Below are positions 51,796-63,044 of a DNA stretch of 64,000 nucleotides, piece after piece (positions within the stretch are counted from its first letter, which is position 1; every line of letters starts with the position of its first letter). The stretch lies in the NCBI RefSeq assembly GCF_025685575.1, contig NZ_JAGSYD010000003.1, positions 1 through 64,000 on the forward strand. Direction: 5' to 3'. This DNA comes from Granulicella cerasi. GTDB lineage: Bacteria > Acidobacteriota > Terriglobia > Terriglobales > Acidobacteriaceae. A program made the translations under genes and the position numbers. The notes beneath the pieces are model-generated. The model was not told the origin of the DNA, searched no databases, and saw only the letters and a program-made list of their open reading frames with translations.

Positions 51796-52710
51796 ATGAA
51801 CCTCGAAGGCTGCGGCACCGCACTGATTACACCTTTCCGCCATGATGGCTCGCTCGATGAAGCGGCCCTGGTGGCTCACGTCAATTGGCAGATCGCCAAC
51901 GGCATCAACCTCCTTATCCCATGTGGCACTACCGGCGAAGCCGCCACGCTCAGCGAGCAGGAATGGCTGCGGGTTATCGAAGTGACCGTGCAGACGGCCG
52001 CTGGTCGCGTGCCCGTCTTTGCGGGTGCGACCCACAACGCAACACACCAGGCTGTGCTGAACGCGAAGAAGCTCGCGGGCATCGATGGCCTCACCGGCAT
52101 CCTCACGGCGAACCCGTACTACAACAAGCCTGGGCAGGAAGGTCAGTACCAACACTTCAAGGCGATCGCCGAAGCAGTGGACATGCCGATCATGCTCTAT
52201 AACATCCCCGGGCGCACCGGCACGAACTTGTTGCCGGAGACGATCCTTCGCCTCGCGGAGTTGAAGAACATCGTTGCCGTGAAGGAGTCAAGCGGCAACC
52301 TCGTGCAGATCACCGAGTTGCTCACGCAGGCTCCGCGCTCACTGCGCGTCTTCGCAGGCGATGATGCGCTGGCTCTGCCCACGATCGCCGTCGGTGGCTG
52401 CGGACTTATCTCCGTCGCATCGAACGCGATGCCCACGCTGATGTCTGCCATGACGAACTCCGCCGTACACGGCGACTGGATCAACGCGCGCCGACTTAAC
52501 CGTCAGCTCTTCGAGTTCATGCAGGCGAACTTCATCGAGCCGAGCCCGGCACCGATCAAGACCGTGCTGCAACTGATGGGCCGCAGCAACGGACAACTCC
52601 GCTTGCCGATGGTTCCGGTGAGCGCAACGACGCGTCGCAAACTCGAAACCGTGATCGGCGAGCTCGGACAGTTGCAGGACCGTCCTGACGCACGCCCGCG
52701 CATGTTCTAA
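51796..52710 (+). CDS. dapA: 4-hydroxy-tetrahydrodipicolinate synthase
   Basis: A 304-residue enzyme condensing pyruvate and aspartate semialdehyde. The [18 protein letters not shown] motif is at about residues 40-57, the tyrosine in LYNIPGRTG, and the Schiff-base Lys in [10 protein letters not shown] (about residue 164). The fold and length are typical. It is upstream of dapD by 92 bases. dapA, dapB, dapD and asd in this window supply most of the succinylase lysine pathway. Confidence 0.96.
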   Translation: MNLEGCGTALITPFRHDGSLDEAALVAHVNWQIANGINLLIPCGTTGEAATLSEQEWLRVIEVTVQTAAGRVPVFAGATHNATHQAVLNAKKLAGIDGLTGILTANPYYNKPGQEGQYQHFKAIAEAVDMPIMLYNIPGRTGTNLLPETILRLAELKNIVAVKESSGNLVQITELLTQAPRSLRVFAGDDALALPTIAVGGCGLISVASNAMPTLMSAMTNSAVHGDWINARRLNRQLFEFMQANFIEPSPAPIKTVLQLMGRSNGQLRLPMVPVSATTRRKLETVIGELGQLQDRPDARPRMF

Positions 52711-52802
52711 ACAACAAACGAACTAGGAGAGGCGAGGAAGTAGGAAGAAGGCACAACTGTGCTGCTCTTCTGAATTCGACCTCACCCTCAGCAAGAGGAG
52801 AG

Positions 52803-53672
52803 ATGATGAGCACTGCAACACTGGAACAGACGATTGAACATTGGTTTGCCGCAGGCGCCGACGCAGCAGGCAACGCGGAAGCCAAGCAGGCGTTCCTCGA
52901 ACTGCGCGATGCGCTCGAAGCAGGCACCCTGCGCTCGGCCGAGCCCGACGCCTCGCAGCCGACCGGCTGGCGCGTCAACGCGTGGGTGAAACGCGGCATT
53001 CTGCTCGGCTTCCGCGTAGGCGCGATGGAAGAGATGAACGGCAACCACCCTGAGGGCGGTTCCATCCTGAGCTTCGTCGACAAGTCCACCTACCCTGCGC
53101 GCCGCTGGACGCCGGAGCAGGGTGTGCGCGTCGTTCCTGGCGGCTCGTCAGTGCGTTCGGGTGCTTACCTCGCGAAGGGCGTTGTGATGATGCCCCCGGC
53201 TTACGTCAACGTGGGTGCGTACGTCGACGAAGGCACCATGATCGACTCGCACGCGCTCGTGGGCTCATGCGCACAGATCGGCAAGCGCGTTCACCTCTCC
53301 GCTGCAGCGCAGATCGGCGGCGTACTCGAGCCGGTGAACGCTTCACCGGTCATCATCGAAGACGATGTGCTCGTCGGCGGAAACACGGGCGTGTATGAAG
53401 GTACGATCGTGCGCTCGAAGGCCGTGCTCGCGGCTGGAACGATCCTCACGCGTGGCACACCGGTGTATGACCTCGTCAACGGCACGATCCTGAAGGCGAC
53501 TGCTGAGGCGCCGCTGACGATCCCGGCTGGCGCGGTAGTTGTCCCCGGTTCGCGCGCTGTCACTGCCGGCCACGGCAAGGACATGGGCGTCAGCGTCTAC
53601 ACGCCGGTCATCGTGAAGTACCGCGACGAAAAGACCGACCTGTCGACCGCGCTGGAAGACCTGCTGCGCTAA
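52803..53672 (+). CDS. dapD: Tetrahydrodipicolinate N-succinyltransferase
   Basis: A 289-residue left-handed beta-helix enzyme that succinylates tetrahydrodipicolinate. Hexapeptide repeats cover about residues 120-240 ([29 protein letters not shown], then [19 protein letters not shown]). [28 protein letters not shown] is the DapD-specific segment. It selects the succinylase branch, so dapC/dapE should be elsewhere. The ATG at 52803 (or 52806) follows agaggag. Confidence 0.95.
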   Translation: MMSTATLEQTIEHWFAAGADAAGNAEAKQAFLELRDALEAGTLRSAEPDASQPTGWRVNAWVKRGILLGFRVGAMEEMNGNHPEGGSILSFVDKSTYPARRWTPEQGVRVVPGGSSVRSGAYLAKGVVMMPPAYVNVGAYVDEGTMIDSHALVGSCAQIGKRVHLSAAAQIGGVLEPVNASPVIIEDDVLVGGNTGVYEGTIVRSKAVLAAGTILTRGTPVYDLVNGTILKATAEAPLTIPAGAVVVPGSRAVTAGHGKDMGVSVYTPVIVKYRDEKTDLSTALEDLLR

Positions 53673-53817
53673 GCGGCAGTTACCCCAAGTGTTACAAAAC
53701 GACAAATTTCCGGACCGAACGGAACTCGCCGCACTTTTTCTTCGTCACAAGAGAAATGTGCGGCGACTTATTTGGCGTCATCGTGTTATCAAGAACATCT
53801 GTCCTCAGGAGGTGCGT

Positions 53818-55464
53818 GTGTTTAAGCGTCGATCGCTTTCACTCGTCATGTTAATTTTCGCCGGCGTGCTCGCTGGCTGTGGCGTCGAAAACACGACCTA
53901 CTCCTCTTGCTCTCCGGGCACGTTGACGAACACGGCCTCCAGCGGCAGTAACTTCACGCTTTCCGCGCCGAACTCCATCCTGACCGTCTATCCCGGTGAA
54001 ACCACCACCGTCAGCGTCAACGTGAACTCGGTCAACGGCTCGACCGGTACGGTGAACCTCGGAACTACCGCGCTGCCACTCGGCGTCACGCTGACGGGCG
54101 GCACCGCCGCCATCGGTTCCACCGCAACGATGACCCTCGCAGCTGGCCTCAACGTCGCAGGCACCTGCTTCACCGGCGTGGTGAACCACATCGAAACAGC
54201 GGACCGCACGTTGACCATCACCGGCTCGAACTCCACCGGCAACGCGACGGCGCAGATCGACATGAACGTCGTGCTCGAGAACAAGACCTTCCTGCCGACG
54301 ACGAACTACCTCCCTGTGGTGAAGATCACCACAACCAACAGCGCGGCGATCACCAGCGAAGATGACTACGTCGATGGCACGATGACGATCACCGACACCG
54401 CGAATCCGTCTTACAACTACAGTGGAACGCTCGGCATCAAGGGTCACGGCAACTCGACCTGGCTGATGCCCAAGAAGGCCTATCGCCTCAACCTCGACTC
54501 GAAGGCTCCCCTGCTCGGCATGACCTCCGACAGCAACTGGATTCTGCTGGCGAACTATGACGACAAGACCCTGCTGCGCAACGACGTCTCCTCCGAGATC
54601 TCACGCCGCTTCAGCATGTTCTGGACGCCATCCAGCACCTTCACAGAGGTCTATCTCAACGGCGAGTACGAAGGCGTCTATCAGCTTTATGAAAAGGTTG
54701 AAGTCTCGAAAGCGCGCTTGAACATCGGTTCAATCGACGATGACGACATCAGCGGCACGAACCTCACCGGCGGCTACCTCGGCGAGATCGATGAGCGCAA
54801 AGATGAAGACTTCATCTTCAACTCGCAGTACACGCAGCTTGCCATTGGCCTCGATGATCCGGACAACGATGTCGATGTTCAGAACCAGTACTTCAAGACC
54901 GCGCTGAACACCGCCGAAGGCTCTTTGTATAGCTCCAACTGGACGGACGCATCGACCGGCTGGCAAGCGTATTGGGACGCGCCTTCAGCCGTGAATTACT
55001 TCCTGATCGAAGAGTTTGCGCTGAACCCCGATGCTGGCGATGTCTCAGGTGACTACTTCTACAAGCCACGCAGCGATGCACGGTTCTACCGGGGCCCCGT
55101 GTGGGACATGGACATCACCTTCGGCAACGTAAACTACTCGCCGGTGTGGGATCCAACCTACAACTACCTCAACCGCGCTTCAGTCTGGTATGCGCGCCAG
55201 TTTGAGGATCCCGCCTTCCCCCCCATGGTGAAGGCACGCTGGCAGGCGATGTACTCGTCGCTGTCGACGATCAACGACTACATCGACACGCGCGCAGCCG
55301 TACTGCAGCAGGCACAGGCGAATAACTTTGGCCGTTGGCCGATCCTCGGCGAAAAGGTATGGCCGAACCGCGCAGCGTATGGCTCGTATCAGGCTGAGGT
55401 TGATCAGTTGAAGGCGTGGATTACGCAGCGTCTCGCACACATGAACAGCGTCTACGGTCAGTAG
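53818..55464 (+). CDS. CotH-kinase-family lipoprotein
   Basis: A 548-residue predicted lipoprotein (lipobox LAGC, Cys21) with a Ser/Thr-rich beta domain (about residues 35-160) and a CotH-like kinase domain. CotH hallmarks are GIKGHGNSTWLMPKKAYRLNL, the MTSDSNWILLANYDDKTLLRN segment, VYLNGEYEGVYQLYEKVE, and the metal motif VWDMDITFGN. CotH proteins phosphorylate coat proteins in Bacillus; extracellular acidobacterial members have unknown targets. GTG at 53818 is chosen because aggagg is just upstream and gives a clean signal peptide. It converges on a phosphatase gene. Confidence 0.9.
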   Translation: MFKRRSLSLVMLIFAGVLAGCGVENTTYSSCSPGTLTNTASSGSNFTLSAPNSILTVYPGETTTVSVNVNSVNGSTGTVNLGTTALPLGVTLTGGTAAIGSTATMTLAAGLNVAGTCFTGVVNHIETADRTLTITGSNSTGNATAQIDMNVVLENKTFLPTTNYLPVVKITTTNSAAITSEDDYVDGTMTITDTANPSYNYSGTLGIKGHGNSTWLMPKKAYRLNLDSKAPLLGMTSDSNWILLANYDDKTLLRNDVSSEISRRFSMFWTPSSTFTEVYLNGEYEGVYQLYEKVEVSKARLNIGSIDDDDISGTNLTGGYLGEIDERKDEDFIFNSQYTQLAIGLDDPDNDVDVQNQYFKTALNTAEGSLYSSNWTDASTGWQAYWDAPSAVNYFLIEEFALNPDAGDVSGDYFYKPRSDARFYRGPVWDMDITFGNVNYSPVWDPTYNYLNRASVWYARQFEDPAFPPMVKARWQAMYSSLSTINDYIDTRAAVLQQAQANNFGRWPILGEKVWPNRAAYGSYQAEVDQLKAWITQRLAHMNSVYGQ

Positions 55465-55470
55465 ACGCTG
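55446..55470. terminator. Hairpin overlapping the CotH gene stop
   Basis: A perfect 10-bp stem (55446-55455 with 55461-55470) and 5-base loop spans the stop codon of the CotH gene and lies just before the end of the convergent phosphatase gene. No long T-run follows, so it is a probable rather than certain terminator. Confidence 0.55.
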
Positions 55471-55478
55471 CGTCCCTG

Positions 55479-56513
55479 CTACATCTGCACTGTGCCGTCG
55501 AGCAGCTTCGTGAACTTGTGCAGCAGCTTGCCGTTAGGATCGATGTGTCGCACGATAATGTGCTCCGTCGTGATCTGGAGATGAGTGAAGCCGTACGTCT
55601 CCTGCGAGTACCCGCCATGCCGCTTGCCGGGCAGCGGATACAGGAACTGCCCGCCACCACCCGACATCGCAAACGACGTGTAGTAGCCGCTGATCTCAAG
55701 ATGCTGCATGTCGTGGTCATGGCCCGCGAGGTACAGCGGCACCTTGTACTGCTGGAAGAGCGGACCCCAGTCGCGAATCAAGGTCTGGTTATCGCCATGC
55801 TCGCCGTTTGAAAACAGCGGATGGTGTCCCAGCACAATGGTGAACGGCGCTGTCGTTCCCTGCGCAAGCTCGTTTTCCAACCACTGGATCTGCGCCAGTC
55901 GCGAAGCATCGTCCATCGTGTAGAAGTGGCCGGTGGGCAAAGGCTGCGCCGGCTCGTTGGGCATGTTGCTGTCGAGGCATAGAAACGTCACGATCGGATT
56001 CACATCCGGAAACGAAACACGGTACGACTGCGCAGGCATCGTCCAGCGAGTCCCCTGCGTCTCTGCAGCGTACTGCTGTTCCGCTTCGTACTTAGAGACG
56101 GGCAAGACTTCGTAATCGTGATTGCCGGGGATCGCCAGGGCCGGGCAGTTGAAGGTGTCGTCCGGGTACATCGCCTCAAACTGCGTCTGCCACCGCGTAC
56201 TGCCCGCGCCGCCGGGCAGCGAACCGTAGAAACTATCGCCCAACATCAGCAGCGCCGAGGGGCTGAGGTTCCATTTCTTCACGTAAGCAGCCATCGCGAA
56301 GGCCACCTGAGTCTGCTGTGTAGGCGTGCCATCCTGCCCGTAGTCACCCAGGGCGATGAAGTGCAGCGTGCCGCCAGTAACGGCATCGACCTTCCCCTGC
56401 GTGGCATAGTTGATGCCTGATCCGCAGCCAGCCAGCATGGACGCCGCGCTGAACGCGAAGGTGCGTTGCAGAAATTGACGACGATTCAACGGATTTTTCG
56501 GATCATCGGCCAC
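55479..56513 (-). CDS. Secreted purple-acid-phosphatase-type metallophosphoesterase
   Basis: A 344-residue exported enzyme. The N-terminus has a twin-arginine motif NRRQFLQR (residues 10-17) and then LAGC (Cys30), suggesting Tat export and lipid anchoring. The five metal-binding blocks are all visible: ALGDYG, LGDSFYG, IPGNHDYE, VLGHHPLF and AGHDHDM. This set (GDxG, GDxxY, GNHx, VxxH, GHxH) matches purple acid phosphatases. Substrate is unknown; it could remove phosphate from extracellular esters. It converges on the CotH kinase gene. Confidence 0.93.
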   Translation of the reverse strand: MADDPKNPLNRRQFLQRTFAFSAASMLAGCGSGINYATQGKVDAVTGGTLHFIALGDYGQDGTPTQQTQVAFAMAAYVKKWNLSPSALLMLGDSFYGSLPGGAGSTRWQTQFEAMYPDDTFNCPALAIPGNHDYEVLPVSKYEAEQQYAAETQGTRWTMPAQSYRVSFPDVNPIVTFLCLDSNMPNEPAQPLPTGHFYTMDDASRLAQIQWLENELAQGTTAPFTIVLGHHPLFSNGEHGDNQTLIRDWGPLFQQYKVPLYLAGHDHDMQHLEISGYYTSFAMSGGGGQFLYPLPGKRHGGYSQETYGFTHLQITTEHIIVRHIDPNGKLLHKFTKLLDGTVQM

Positions 56514-56747
56514 AGAGGAATCTCTTTCCGGATGGGGTACGCGACCAGAGACAGCAAATGAAGCAAGCCGCGGCAGAATCTCTGAGCTGCGGCAAAGCGT
56601 AGTGCCCTCAATACTCTACGGGGTTAGACGTCATTCTATTGCAGAAAGATGACAGCGCCTGTTTTCGCCTGCGAAAAACGCGCGCAGCGCAAGAGTTATG
56701 GCGCGCGGTGCGGGCGCCGCGCAAGTGCTGGGATAAACTGAAGCTCC

Positions 56748-58409
<1,662 letters not shown>

Positions 58410-58422
58410 GCAGCAATGCAAG

Positions 58423-58453
58423 AAAGCTCCCTCTTCGGAGGGAGCTTTTTTTT
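58423..58453 (+). terminator. Rho-independent terminator of rnj
   Basis: An 11-bp stem (58423-58433 with 58438-58448) capped by a cUUCGg tetraloop and followed by a T-run. It is among the clearest terminators in the window. Confidence 0.95.
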
Positions 58454-58467
58454 GTGGGACACTCCCC

Positions 58468-58977
58468 TTACGCAAGCTCGGACTCCGCAAAGGCGAAGCG
58501 CTCAACGTGCCGCCACGGCCCGTCGAGGTACTCCCACCAGTCGAGCCCGACCGCTTCACAACGCCAGGGCTCGAACGAGCGCAAGAGCTCTTCATACAAG
58601 CCACGCGCCTCATGCGGCGGTACCTTATTCTGCACGACGACGTGCGGCTGAAACCGCTGCTGGTCCTGCGGAATCAGCTCTGCCACGAAGCGACGTGCCA
58701 ACGCGTCGTGGAGCGCCAGCAAGGCGGAAGACTCCAACCGATACGCGCTCCCGCGTCCCAGAAAACGGACGCCGGTGATGCTCACGTCGAAGCGGCGCCG
58801 CGGCGACGATTCCTCCCGCAACATTCTGCGTGTGGCATCCTCCAACGGCAGCCGGTGAAAGAGTGTCACGTGCGCGGGGATTCGGTTGAACGCTGGCGGA
58901 AAGTACAGACGGCGAAGGCCCTCGAAGCGCGCTTGCGACGCAACATCGAGGGCCAATGTCAGTACGGTGGTCGACAC
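58468..58977 (-). CDS. 2'-5' RNA ligase family protein
   Basis: A 169-residue 2H phosphoesterase. Two histidine motifs are expected as HxT/S; here HVTLF (about residues 36-40) and HVVVQNK (about 111-117) are visible, the second with Val in place of Thr/Ser. PAHVTLFHRLPLE and QRFQPHVVVQNKV resemble the LigT family. Function may be ligation or hydrolysis of 2'-5' or cyclic phosphate bonds; the altered second motif may affect activity. It follows the OPT transporter gene by three bases. Confidence 0.85.
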   Translation of the reverse strand: MSTTVLTLALDVASQARFEGLRRLYFPPAFNRIPAHVTLFHRLPLEDATRRMLREESSPRRRFDVSITGVRFLGRGSAYRLESSALLALHDALARRFVAELIPQDQQRFQPHVVVQNKVPPHEARGLYEELLRSFEPWRCEAVGLDWWEYLDGPWRHVERFAFAESELA

Positions 58978-58980
58978 CTG

Positions 58981-61218
58981 CTACTCGCCGTCAGCCTCGG
59001 CCGTTACGCTTGACTCGAGCGGCTTACGCGCAAAGTAATACAGGCTGAACGCCAGCAGGCCGAAAGCCACGACGCTTACGCCATCGTGATGCAGCGGGTT
59101 CGTCTCGCTGAAGTGCCAGACCGTCTTGTGGCTCAACGACTCGTAGAGCTTCGCGCAAACGCCAACCAGCCCCATGATGCCGCCCGCAGCGATCAGGCCC
59201 GAAGCATAAAGCGAACCGGGCGAAACCTCTTCGCTCAGTTCGTCCGCGCCGTGGCCCGAACGCTTCAAAGCTTCGTCCACAAGCCAGCGAATGACGCCAC
59301 CGCAGAAGATCGCGAGCGTCGTGCCGATCGAGAGATACGCGCCCACAGCGAACGTGAGCGAGCGAATGCCGAGCAGTTCGATGCCGATGACCAGCATCAC
59401 GCCGAGCGTCACCAGCCCCCACGCCAGCTTGCGGCTCAGGATGCCGTTGATCACGGTGGCCATCAAGCGGCCCTGCGGCGCAGCCACGGTCTCACTGCCA
59501 ATGCCCTGCACCCACTGCACTTCAATCTGCTGCGTCTGCGGGTTGTAGAGGTACTTGCCGTCCTCAAGCGTGGTCGAACCGATCGCGTTGAGCAGAATGT
59601 AGCTTCGCGTATTGCCAAGGTCGGTGTGCGTCACATCGCCGTTCGCGGCCTTCACCGTCAACGAGACATGGTCGCGTGTGAATGCACCCTGGTTGGAGAC
59701 GCCATCGGGCAAAGCCGCGAGCGAAACCTGCTTCACCACCGGCATCTTCTGGAAGCTTTCGAGGCCGCGGTTCATCGCGTTCATCGTCAGGCCGATCGAG
59801 AAGGTCGAGATGATAACGCCGACCATCAGCGCTACCTGCTGCTTCCACGGCGTCGCGCCGATCAGGAAGCCGGTCTTGAGGTCCTGCGAAGTGTCGCCCG
59901 CGTTCGAGGCCGCGATGCAGACGATGCCGCCGATGGTGATCGCCAGCGCGCCGAACGCCGGAGCCGTCCAGCCCTTCACAAGGAAGATCGCGGCCGTCGC
60001 CATCAGCGTAGCGATCGTCATGCCGCTCACCGGCGACGAGCTCGAGCCGACGATGCCCACGATGCGCGCCGAGACCGTCACGAAGAGGAAGCCGAAAACG
60101 AGCACGAGGACCGCTGCAGCGATATTCGCCAGCAGCCCCACCTGAGCGCCGGGCACAGGCTTGAAGTAGAGGAAGATGACGATGAGCGCGAGCAACACAG
60201 CGCTGCCGCCGAAGATCACCCAGTTCGGCAGATCGTGCTCCGTGCGCGAGGTCACAGTCGCTTCGCTCACCGCTGCCTTCTTGCCCATAGAGCCCTTCAG
60301 CGCGCCGATGATCGTCGGCGCCGTGCGGCACAACGTAATGAGGCCGCTGGCGGCCACCGCGCCTGCGCCCATCGGACGAATGTACGTCTTCCAAAGCGCC
60401 GACGGATCCATCATGCTGATGGGGATCGTGCCGGGATACAGCGGCCCGTTCAGGTGCTTGCCGAAGAAGACGATGGCGGGCATCAGCACCAGCCAGGAGA
60501 ACACGCCGCCCGCAAGCATCACCGCCGCAATGCGGATGCCGATGATGTAGCCCACGCCAAGGTACTCCGGCGTAACGTCCGCGCGCAGTGACGCGCCTTT
60601 GAGGATCTGCTGCCCTGCCGGGTCAAAGTTCAGATCAGCCTTCGGGGTGGACGGGAACAGACCGAGCAGGCCGTCGTTCTGGAAGAGCGTGTACGCACCG
60701 CCGATGCCAAGGCCCAGGAAGACGCGGCTGGCGAAGGAGCCGCCCTGCTCGCCGGCCTTCAACACGTCGGCGCACGCTGTGCCTTCGGGGTACGTGAGTG
60801 TGCCATGCTCTTCCACAATGAGCTGGCGGCGCAGCGGGATCATGAACAGCACGCCAAGCCAACCGCCGAAGAGCGCCAACGCGAAGATGCGGAAGCTCTC
60901 AAGATCAAAGCCGAGGAAGATCAGCGCGGGCAGCGTGAAAATGACGCCCGAAGCGATCGACTGACCGGCGTTGCCGGTCGTCTGCACAATGTTGTTTTCG
61001 AGAATCGATGCCTTGCCGAACGCGCGCAGAATCGAGATCGACAGCACCGAGATCGGAATCGACGCCGCCACGGTGAGGCCCGCCTTCAGGCCAACGTAAA
61101 CCGTCACCGCCCCAAAGATAATGCCAAAGATGGAGCCGAGAATCAGCGCCCTGGCGGTCAGCTCCTTGGGCGATTCACTCGCCGGTACAAAGGGACGAAA
61201 AGTCGTACGTTCGGCCAT
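58981..61218 (-). CDS. OPT-family oligopeptide transporter
   Basis: A 745-residue membrane protein with about 16 helices. The N-terminal PKELTARALILGSIFGIIFGA, then YVGLKAGLTVAASIPISVLSI, and the NIVQTTGNAGQSIASGV segments are diagnostic of prokaryotic OPT transporters, which import oligopeptides or related metal chelates. A soluble loop at about residues 480-590 interrupts the helices (LPDGVSNQGAFTRDHVSLTV). It is probably co-transcribed with the following LigT-like gene. The substrate is unknown. Confidence 0.93.
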   Translation of the reverse strand: MAERTTFRPFVPASESPKELTARALILGSIFGIIFGAVTVYVGLKAGLTVAASIPISVLSISILRAFGKASILENNIVQTTGNAGQSIASGVIFTLPALIFLGFDLESFRIFALALFGGWLGVLFMIPLRRQLIVEEHGTLTYPEGTACADVLKAGEQGGSFASRVFLGLGIGGAYTLFQNDGLLGLFPSTPKADLNFDPAGQQILKGASLRADVTPEYLGVGYIIGIRIAAVMLAGGVFSWLVLMPAIVFFGKHLNGPLYPGTIPISMMDPSALWKTYIRPMGAGAVAASGLITLCRTAPTIIGALKGSMGKKAAVSEATVTSRTEHDLPNWVIFGGSAVLLALIVIFLYFKPVPGAQVGLLANIAAAVLVLVFGFLFVTVSARIVGIVGSSSSPVSGMTIATLMATAAIFLVKGWTAPAFGALAITIGGIVCIAASNAGDTSQDLKTGFLIGATPWKQQVALMVGVIISTFSIGLTMNAMNRGLESFQKMPVVKQVSLAALPDGVSNQGAFTRDHVSLTVKAANGDVTHTDLGNTRSYILLNAIGSTTLEDGKYLYNPQTQQIEVQWVQGIGSETVAAPQGRLMATVINGILSRKLAWGLVTLGVMLVIGIELLGIRSLTFAVGAYLSIGTTLAIFCGGVIRWLVDEALKRSGHGADELSEEVSPGSLYASGLIAAGGIMGLVGVCAKLYESLSHKTVWHFSETNPLHHDGVSVVAFGLLAFSLYYFARKPLESSVTAEADGE

Positions 61219-61271
61219 TAGAAAAACATCTCCCTACCATTACGGTGCGTTATGAGGGAGTGTATCAGCGG

Positions 61272-61898
61272 CTAAGGTGTGTTTGCTGACGAGGCGCTCG
61301 CCGCGCAATGCTGCTGAACCCACGCGACATATTCCGCGTAAAGCGGCTCCCGCACCATGCGCTTCAGCGCGCGGACGTGCGGATCGTCAAGGTTCCGCCC
61401 CTCGCTGCGCACCTTCATGAAGTGAACCCCGGTTGCAAGCGGCCCACAATCGCCTGCCACGGCCATCTCCTTGGTCTTCAGTAAGGAATACTCGAACGCT
61501 GCCTGCTCGCTGCGGTCCTGACGACGCTGCTCTGGTGCAGTGGTCTGGTAATAGTGCAGGTGACCGATTTCGTGAAACAGCACGACCACCATCCGGTTGT
61601 CGTCGAACTGCGGCCGCGGGTGGTCGAGGAAGTCGAGATCGATCGTGATGACGCCGTTGGGTCTGGCGTTCGCGACGGAACGCGCGATGCGCCCACCACG
61701 CTCGAAGCGAATCTGCCGGATCAGCGCATCGTGCTGCTGAATGTCACTGAACGAAGCGTAAAACTTGGGAAACTGAGATTTCGACGCCTGCAGCACAGCC
61801 TTCACCTCGGCATCGCTGACAGAAGTTCCTTCTGGCGCTCTTTGCGCAACAACCAGGCCGGGCAGCAGACAGCAGACGAGTGTCAGTCGGCGCAGCAC
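61272..61898 (-). CDS. Secreted protein with HExxH motif
   Basis: A 208-residue protein with a signal peptide (residues about 1-19, cleaved near VAQ). A zinc-protease-type motif HEIGH (His109-His113) lies in VVVLFHEIGHLHYY. No downstream Glu/His ligand in the usual HExxHxxGxxH form is seen, so it may be a gluzincin-type or an inactive relative. It starts with GTG five bases after the preceding stop; the open frame continues upstream but overlaps that gene. I do not recognise a named family. Confidence 0.7.
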   Translation of the reverse strand: MLRRLTLVCCLLPGLVVAQRAPEGTSVSDAEVKAVLQASKSQFPKFYASFSDIQQHDALIRQIRFERGGRIARSVANARPNGVITIDLDFLDHPRPQFDDNRMVVVLFHEIGHLHYYQTTAPEQRRQDRSEQAAFEYSLLKTKEMAVAGDCGPLATGVHFMKVRSEGRNLDDPHVRALKRMVREPLYAEYVAWVQQHCAASASSANTP

Positions 61899-61903
61899 GT
61901 AGC

Positions 61904-62848
61904 CTAGCTCGCGACTTCGAGCGATCTTCCGAAGCGGCTCACGATCGCCAGACGCTCGCCACCGAGAATCCGCTTGGCTTGCGAACGTGCATGGCTCGCC
62001 CACGGGCCCTGCGGATCGAGCTGCGCGTACGCCGTCCAATGCTTCAGTGCGCGGCGCGGCTCCTGCAGTCGTTCAAATGCCAGCGCAAGGTTGTAATGCG
62101 CGTCCGCATACTGCGGCACCAGCGCCAGGGCTCGCTCGTAAGCCTTGATCGCCTCAGGCAGCTTCTGCATCTCGTCCAGCACGTTGCCGAGGTCAAAGAA
62201 CGCCAGCGCGTACTCCGAGTCAGCTTCCGTGGCCTGGCGATACAGGCGCTCTGCGCCGAGGAAATCGCGCTCGTTGTAATGGATGGTGCCGAGGTTGATC
62301 GCAGCCGCAGCGTGCGCCGGGTCGGCGGCCAGAATCTCCTTATAGAGCGCCTTCGCTTCTGCAAGTGTCGCGGGCTGCTCCTCCAGACGCACCGCGCGCA
62401 GGAACATCTCCTGCAGCTCGCCGGGATGCGGCAATGCCTCAAACGCATTGCGATCGACGATCGAGATGCCCTGCGGCGAGAAATCAAAGTCGAAGCCGAG
62501 CTGGCCGGTCATGGGGTCAACCAGCGCCCCGCCCTGCCGGAACGCCACGCGCGTGCCGTTCGAAACCGCCACGGACTCCAGCAGAGGATTCGCCATGCCC
62601 GCCACCTTGCGCATCGCGTCGACAGACTCGCGAATACCCCTTACCGAAATGCGGGTCTTGGCGAGGTCGCGCAGCTTGCGGAGCTGCACCAGGTGATCAA
62701 ACGTATATTGCTCAGCGACAGAAACCAGCCCCGCACGCTCCCAGGATGCCAACTGCCGCGACGGCAGACGGAGAATGCGGAGTACATCTTCACGGCGATA
62801 TCGGCTCACGGCAGCGCTCGTCTTTCGGATGCAAGAACTCAATGACAC
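61904..62848 (-). CDS. MerR-type HTH protein with TPR repeats
   Basis: A 314-residue protein joining an N-terminal MerR-like domain (about residues 15-85: YRREDVLRILRLPSRQLASWERAGLV, FDHLVQLRKLRDLAK) to three or more TPR units (about 155-280: AAINLGTIHYNERDFLGAERLYRQATE, ALAFFDLGNVLDEMQKLPEAIKAYERALAL, ADAHYNLALAFERLQEPRRALKHW). It probably regulates transcription through protein contacts; targets are unknown. Start may be GTG at 62848 or a TTG at 62842. It sits directly upstream of the HExxH protein gene. Confidence 0.85.
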   Translation of the reverse strand: MSLSSCIRKTSAAVSRYRREDVLRILRLPSRQLASWERAGLVSVAEQYTFDHLVQLRKLRDLAKTRISVRGIRESVDAMRKVAGMANPLLESVAVSNGTRVAFRQGGALVDPMTGQLGFDFDFSPQGISIVDRNAFEALPHPGELQEMFLRAVRLEEQPATLAEAKALYKEILAADPAHAAAAINLGTIHYNERDFLGAERLYRQATEADSEYALAFFDLGNVLDEMQKLPEAIKAYERALALVPQYADAHYNLALAFERLQEPRRALKHWTAYAQLDPQGPWASHARSQAKRILGGERLAIVSRFGRSLEVAS

Positions 62849-63044
62849 TCTCCAGCCGAACCCGCCTTAGCTGGATTCCTTGAGATGGAGTATGCGTGTA
62901 GTTATTGCCGCATTCAAGAGTTTCGTGCATGGCTTTTGCGAAAAGACGTGGATAACTCGAACCAACGATGGTTCATCCTGACTTTTCAACAGCAAAGCAC
63001 GTTCCAACAGGCTTTCCACCCATGCGTTGCGTAGACTCGGCTCG

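Noticed and set aside
53689-53817. Upstream extension of the CotH gene
   Set aside because: The longer start would bury the lipoprotein signal peptide; aggagg before the GTG at 53818 gives a better start.
59086-60591. A 501-codon plus-strand open frame
   Set aside because: It is antisense to the OPT transporter gene and its translation is Arg/His-rich without any domain.
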